DNA of 9,663 bases. Source: Oligoflexia bacterium. GTDB taxonomy: Bacteria; Bdellovibrionota; UBA1018. The position numbers were made by a program, and so were the translations under genes. Below are positions 6,659 to 9,663 of the stretch, one piece after another. Numbering within the stretch: position 1 is the first letter of the stretch; every line of letters starts with the position of its first letter. The notes beneath the pieces were generated by a model. The model did not search any database and was not told where the DNA came from. It saw only the letters and a list, made by a program, of their open reading frames with translations. Location of the stretch: assembly GCA_025352185.1 (NCBI GenBank), contig JANXTV010000477.1:1-9663 (forward strand), in the 5' to 3' direction.

Positions 6659-8049
6659 GAGTGGCACTCGTCGTCTTTTTTGCAGGAGTGACCCTCGCCG
6701 GTTGCGCAAGTTCACCAAAAACTCCCGTGGGCTCGGTCGCGTCGAGTCCGGAATCTTTTGAATCTCCCGAATTCGCAAAGCTGGGACTGCGGTTCCCGCT
6801 CCTCGAACGCCGATTACCGAATGGACTTAAAGTTCTCATCGTCCAAGACTCGACCGTTCCGGTCGTTTCCTACCAAACCTGGGTAAACGTGGGCTCGGTA
6901 GACGAAAGTTTCGGACTCAGTGGGATCGCCCACCTTTTCGAGCACCTGATGTTTAAAGACTCCGAAAAATACGGGCCGCGTGCCTTTTTTAATCAACTCG
7001 AATCCCGGGGCGCCGTCGTAAATGCGTTCACTACCCGCGACTACACGGTTTTCTACGAAACCATGGTACCGCCGCTCCTCCCCGTAGCGATTTCGCTCGA
7101 AGCGGATCGCCTCGCAAATCTAAAGATCGACGCCGAGACCCTTTATACCGAACGGCACGTGGTATTCGAAGAGCGAAAACTTCGAACGGAGAACTCTCCC
7201 GACGGAAGAATGCAAGAAGCTGTCTGGTCCCTCGTGTTTAAATCCCATCCGTACCGCGCCCCGGTGATCGGCTACGAGGAAGATTTAAAGCGCATGGAGG
7301 TAACCGACCTCACGACTTTCTTTAAGGCAAATTATCAGCCGGGGAATGTTACGGTCGTCGTCGTCGGTGACGTTAAAGCGGACTCCGTGTTCTCAATGAT
7401 CGAGAAGGCCTACGGCGGAATTCCGGGTACTCCCCGAAAACCGAGAAACATTCCGCGGGAAGCGGTCCAGAGCGAAGCGCGCAGAGTTGAGCTCCAGGAC
7501 CAGATTGCGACAGAGAAAATCACGATCGCCTATCCGTCGACGAGTGCCGCCGAATCGGACACTTATGCACTCGATGTTCTTTCGAACATTCTGTTCGTGG
7601 GATCTTCCTCGCGTACTCATCGCCAATTGGTCGAAGAAAATAGAATTGCGAGTGGAATAGGGGGGGTAAACTACACTCCACTTTTCCCCGGCGTCTTCCT
7701 CGCGAGCGCCACGCTCCGGGCCGGGCACTCGGCATCCGAATTTGAAAATGGATTTGAGTCGATGATTAAGGAAATCCAGTCGAACGGAGTTACGGAACGA
7801 GAAATTCGAAATGCCGTTCGTCAGTTAACCGTACAAACCGTGGACAGCGTGCGCACGGGGCAGGGTCTGGCGAATTTAATCGGTACGGTCGATGCGATCT
7901 TTGGGGATCCCATGCGTTTCAAAGAAGACCTCACAAAATACTCCCGAGTGACCAACGCCGATATTATTCGAGTCGCGAAGAACTATCTTACCCCTGAGAA
8001 AAAGAATGTTGTCACGATGGTCCCAACTACGGGGAGGGCTACCCAATGA
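6655..8049 (+). CDS. M16 family zinc metallopeptidase, lipoprotein, catalytic subunit
   Basis: 464 residues. A lipoprotein signal peptide ends in LAGC (Cys17), and the +2 residue is Ala, so Lol-dependent transfer to the outer membrane is expected. An M16 N-terminal domain follows: LPNGLKV at 54-60, zinc motif HLFEH (H93, E96, H97), and a downstream glutamate in VVFEER (E172/E173) at the expected distance as third ligand. The C-terminal M16 domain starts near 210. At the place where many partners have the R...GLxY substrate-binding pair it reads LVEENRIAS, with V326 and S333 instead of Arg and Tyr. The start at 6655 is chosen over an upstream ATG at 6580 because it begins exactly the signal peptide and makes an ATGA overlap with the SDR gene. 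It probably pairs with the next gene product in a periplasmic heterodimer. Confidence 0.92.
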   Translation: MRVALVVFFAGVTLAGCASSPKTPVGSVASSPESFESPEFAKLGLRFPLLERRLPNGLKVLIVQDSTVPVVSYQTWVNVGSVDESFGLSGIAHLFEHLMFKDSEKYGPRAFFNQLESRGAVVNAFTTRDYTVFYETMVPPLLPVAISLEADRLANLKIDAETLYTERHVVFEERKLRTENSPDGRMQEAVWSLVFKSHPYRAPVIGYEEDLKRMEVTDLTTFFKANYQPGNVTVVVVGDVKADSVFSMIEKAYGGIPGTPRKPRNIPREAVQSEARRVELQDQIATEKITIAYPSTSAAESDTYALDVLSNILFVGSSSRTHRQLVEENRIASGIGGVNYTPLFPGVFLASATLRAGHSASEFENGFESMIKEIQSNGVTEREIRNAVRQLTVQTVDSVRTGQGLANLIGTVDAIFGDPMRFKEDLTKYSRVTNADIIRVAKNYLTPEKKNVVTMVPTTGRATQ

Positions 8050-9491
8050 AATCCTGCACGAAACTTTTCTTCTCGGTCGGGATCACTTTAGGACTCCTTA
8101 CGATGGGCCCGAGCCTTGCGGTGGGAATGCCCGTCCTCGATTTTCACCTCCCCCTGCCGAAGGTCGAAACGCTACCGAACGGCCTTAAAATTGCGTGGTT
8201 TATCGACGAAAGACTTCCGCTCGTGGACCTCGGAATGCTCGTCCGGACGGGTACGAAGAACGATCCCGCGGGCAAGTCGGGAACGGTTGAACTTCTATCC
8301 CGAATGCTCGAGCGCGGAGCAAATGGCCTAACCGAGCAGGCATTCTCGGCGAAAATCGAAAGTCTCGGTGCGACTGGTTTTTCTAACAGCGACGAGGAAA
8401 GTATTACCCTCGGGATGCACGGTCTCGCCCAGGATGCGAACGAACTCCTCGACGTCATTTCGTGGATGGCCCTCAAGCCCAACTTTAACGAAGCCGAGTT
8501 TCAAAAAGAAAAAGTAAAAGTCGCCGAGGCGTGGAAGCACCTCCCGGATTCGGCCGAGTCGCTCGCGGGATACGTATTCGGAAAGGCACTCCTCGGGGGC
8601 ACGGTTTACGGACGCGGGACCCTCGCAAGTACGTCGGAACTGAATAAACTGAAAATAGCCGATATTCGTGAATTTCACCGAACTCAGTTTTCCCCTAAAA
8701 ATGCGATTCTCATGGTCGTCGGACGAGTCGACCCCGTTACTTTTCGGGACCGGATCATCGCCGCTTTTGGCAGCTGGAAGGGTGCCGTTACGCGGACGGG
8801 AACGTTCTCCTTCCGCGATCCGAAAACGTCGATTCTTTTAAGTAAGAAAATGGAGATCGAAAAACGCGAAGTACTGGTGGTGGACCGACCCGAAGTACCC
8901 CAGGCGCAAGTTCGTCTCGGTTTTCGAATTCCCGGAATCCGATCGGAGAAGCGCTACGCACTCGCGGTGGCGAACGCGTTGCTGGGCGAGTACTTTACCA
9001 GTCGCTTAAATTTAATCGTTCGGGATCGCCTTGGACTTACTTACGGGATTCAGTCGGGACTCACGTATTATAAAGATTATGCGTTCTTTTCGATCGCGTC
9101 GGCGACCGCGGCCCAGAATACGGGGCAACTCATTTCCGAAACGGTCCGTCAGCTTCGACTCTTAAAGGCCGGGGATGTGCTCGCTCAGGAAATTGAAGTA
9201 TCGAAGGACTACCTACTGGGCGGTTACCCGATCAGTGTCTCGACCCTCGGTTCCGTCGCGAACCGTTGGTTAAACGGGTATTCGTTCGGGTTAAGTTCCG
9301 ACTACTTGAATGAGTACATGCCGAAGGTTTCCGCGGTGACCCGCGAATCGGTGGTGAACGCCATCGACGACGCATTTCACCTCGACGAAATGGTCATCGT
9401 CATTGCGGGAAATGCTAAAGTAATCGAAGCGAGTTTAAAGGAAAAAGGGTTTAAACGCGTCCGGATAATTCAGGCGAATTCTCTGCTTTAG
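8046..9491 (+). CDS. M16 family peptidase-like protein, non-catalytic partner subunit
   Basis: 481 residues. A signal peptide (hydrophobic about 8-20; cleavage probably around residues 25-27, A/G-rich) sends it to the periplasm; there is no lipobox. The M16 fold is clear (ETLPNGLKIAW at 41-51; two-domain layout), but the zinc motif is lost: residues aligning to the three ligand/catalytic positions are E82, S85 and R86 in SGTVELLSRM. It keeps the arginine/tyrosine pair of the C-terminal domain, R326 and Y333 in VRDRLGLTYG, which in M16B heterodimers binds the substrate. The gene overlaps its active partner by ATGA, which supports balanced synthesis. Its last 41 bases are antisense to the end of the bactofilin gene. 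Likely role: substrate-binding half of a periplasmic peptidase; target unknown. Confidence 0.9.
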   Translation: MKSCTKLFFSVGITLGLLTMGPSLAVGMPVLDFHLPLPKVETLPNGLKIAWFIDERLPLVDLGMLVRTGTKNDPAGKSGTVELLSRMLERGANGLTEQAFSAKIESLGATGFSNSDEESITLGMHGLAQDANELLDVISWMALKPNFNEAEFQKEKVKVAEAWKHLPDSAESLAGYVFGKALLGGTVYGRGTLASTSELNKLKIADIREFHRTQFSPKNAILMVVGRVDPVTFRDRIIAAFGSWKGAVTRTGTFSFRDPKTSILLSKKMEIEKREVLVVDRPEVPQAQVRLGFRIPGIRSEKRYALAVANALLGEYFTSRLNLIVRDRLGLTYGIQSGLTYYKDYAFFSIASATAAQNTGQLISETVRQLRLLKAGDVLAQEIEVSKDYLLGGYPISVSTLGSVANRWLNGYSFGLSSDYLNEYMPKVSAVTRESVVNAIDDAFHLDEMVIVIAGNAKVIEASLKEKGFKRVRIIQANSLL

Positions 9492-9663
9492 GCGATCGCG
9501 GTTTCTTCGTCATTTTCGTTTCACCTTCGACGTAAGCACCGAATTCGATCTTTATCACCGGAGTATCGATGTTCCCGATGATTCGCCCCGTTCCTTCGAT
9601 CGCGATTCGGGTACGCGCGTGGATATCCCCGAGTACGAATCCTGCGACGACGATAGAATCCAC
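9451..9663 (-). CDS. Bactofilin (partial, C-terminal part)
   Basis: Bactofilins polymerise without nucleotide into cytoplasmic, often membrane-attached filaments that place cell-wall or polarity proteins. The 70 visible residues show the repeated short β-helix turns of the family: VVAGFVLGDIHA, then GTGRIIGNIDTPVIKIEFGAYVEGETKM, with Gly and Val/Ile at regular spacing. They end in a 20-residue basic, probably disordered tail. The first visible codon is GTG, but the β-helix is already under way, so the gene continues beyond the right edge and that GTG is not taken as a start. The 3' end overlaps the convergent M16 gene by 41 bp, leaving no room for a terminator between them. Confidence 0.85.
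   Translation of the reverse strand: MDSIVVAGFVLGDIHARTRIAIEGTGRIIGNIDTPVIKIEFGAYVEGETKMTKKPRSPKAENSPELSGRV

Noticed and set aside
8046..9491. Second M16 gene as a decaying pseudogene because its zinc motif is lost
   Set aside because: Full length, intact frame, signal peptide and the retained Arg/Tyr pair fit a known type of non-catalytic partner subunit.

Overview
The window reads as ordinary chromosome of a Gram-negative bacterium with an outer membrane. It carries a class A penicillin-binding protein of the PBP1B type, a signal-peptide-bearing β-barrel protein ending in phenylalanine, an outer-membrane-type lipoprotein peptidase, a FliL-family protein and a bactofilin. This mix, with moderately high GC and periplasmic M16 peptidases, suits Bdellovibrionota (Bdellovibrio-like) or another deltaproteobacteria-like lineage. 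That placement is inference: there is no rRNA or marker gene here to settle it.

Layout: (1) 1-1016, minus strand: N-terminal 338 codons of PBP1B, running off the left edge. (2) 1017-1105: short divergent intergenic region with a candidate promoter. (3) 1106-2587, plus: predicted outer-membrane β-barrel protein. (4) 2588-3027: 440 bp without a gene but full of inverted repeats: three tandem hairpins, a terminator-like stem with a T tract, and a 136-bp long imperfect inverted repeat whose right end contains the stop codon of the next gene. (5) 3028-5594, minus: likely operon of a PhnP-like metallo-β-lactamase-fold hydrolase, alanine dehydrogenase and a FliL-family protein, transcribed in that order. 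The first two overlap by ATGA. (6) 5645-9491, plus: tightly coupled operon of an SDR epimerase/dehydratase-like protein and two M16 peptidase subunits, each junction an ATGA overlap. (7) 9451-9663, minus: C-terminal end of a bactofilin, converging on and overlapping the last M16 gene by 41 bp.

Functional themes: PBP1B and bactofilin concern the cell wall and cell shape. The two M16 proteins look like one heterodimeric metalloprotease: the first (a lipoprotein) has the zinc motif but lacks the arginine/tyrosine substrate-binding pair, and the second has that pair but no zinc motif. Alanine dehydrogenase links alanine and pyruvate. FliL is normally a stator-associated flagellar protein but no other flagellar gene is present here.

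The most unexplained parts are the structured intergenic region 2588-3030 and a strong codon-junction bias (C-ending codons almost never precede AAN codons). I see no CRISPR array, tRNA, rRNA, transposase, integrase or recognisable defence system.
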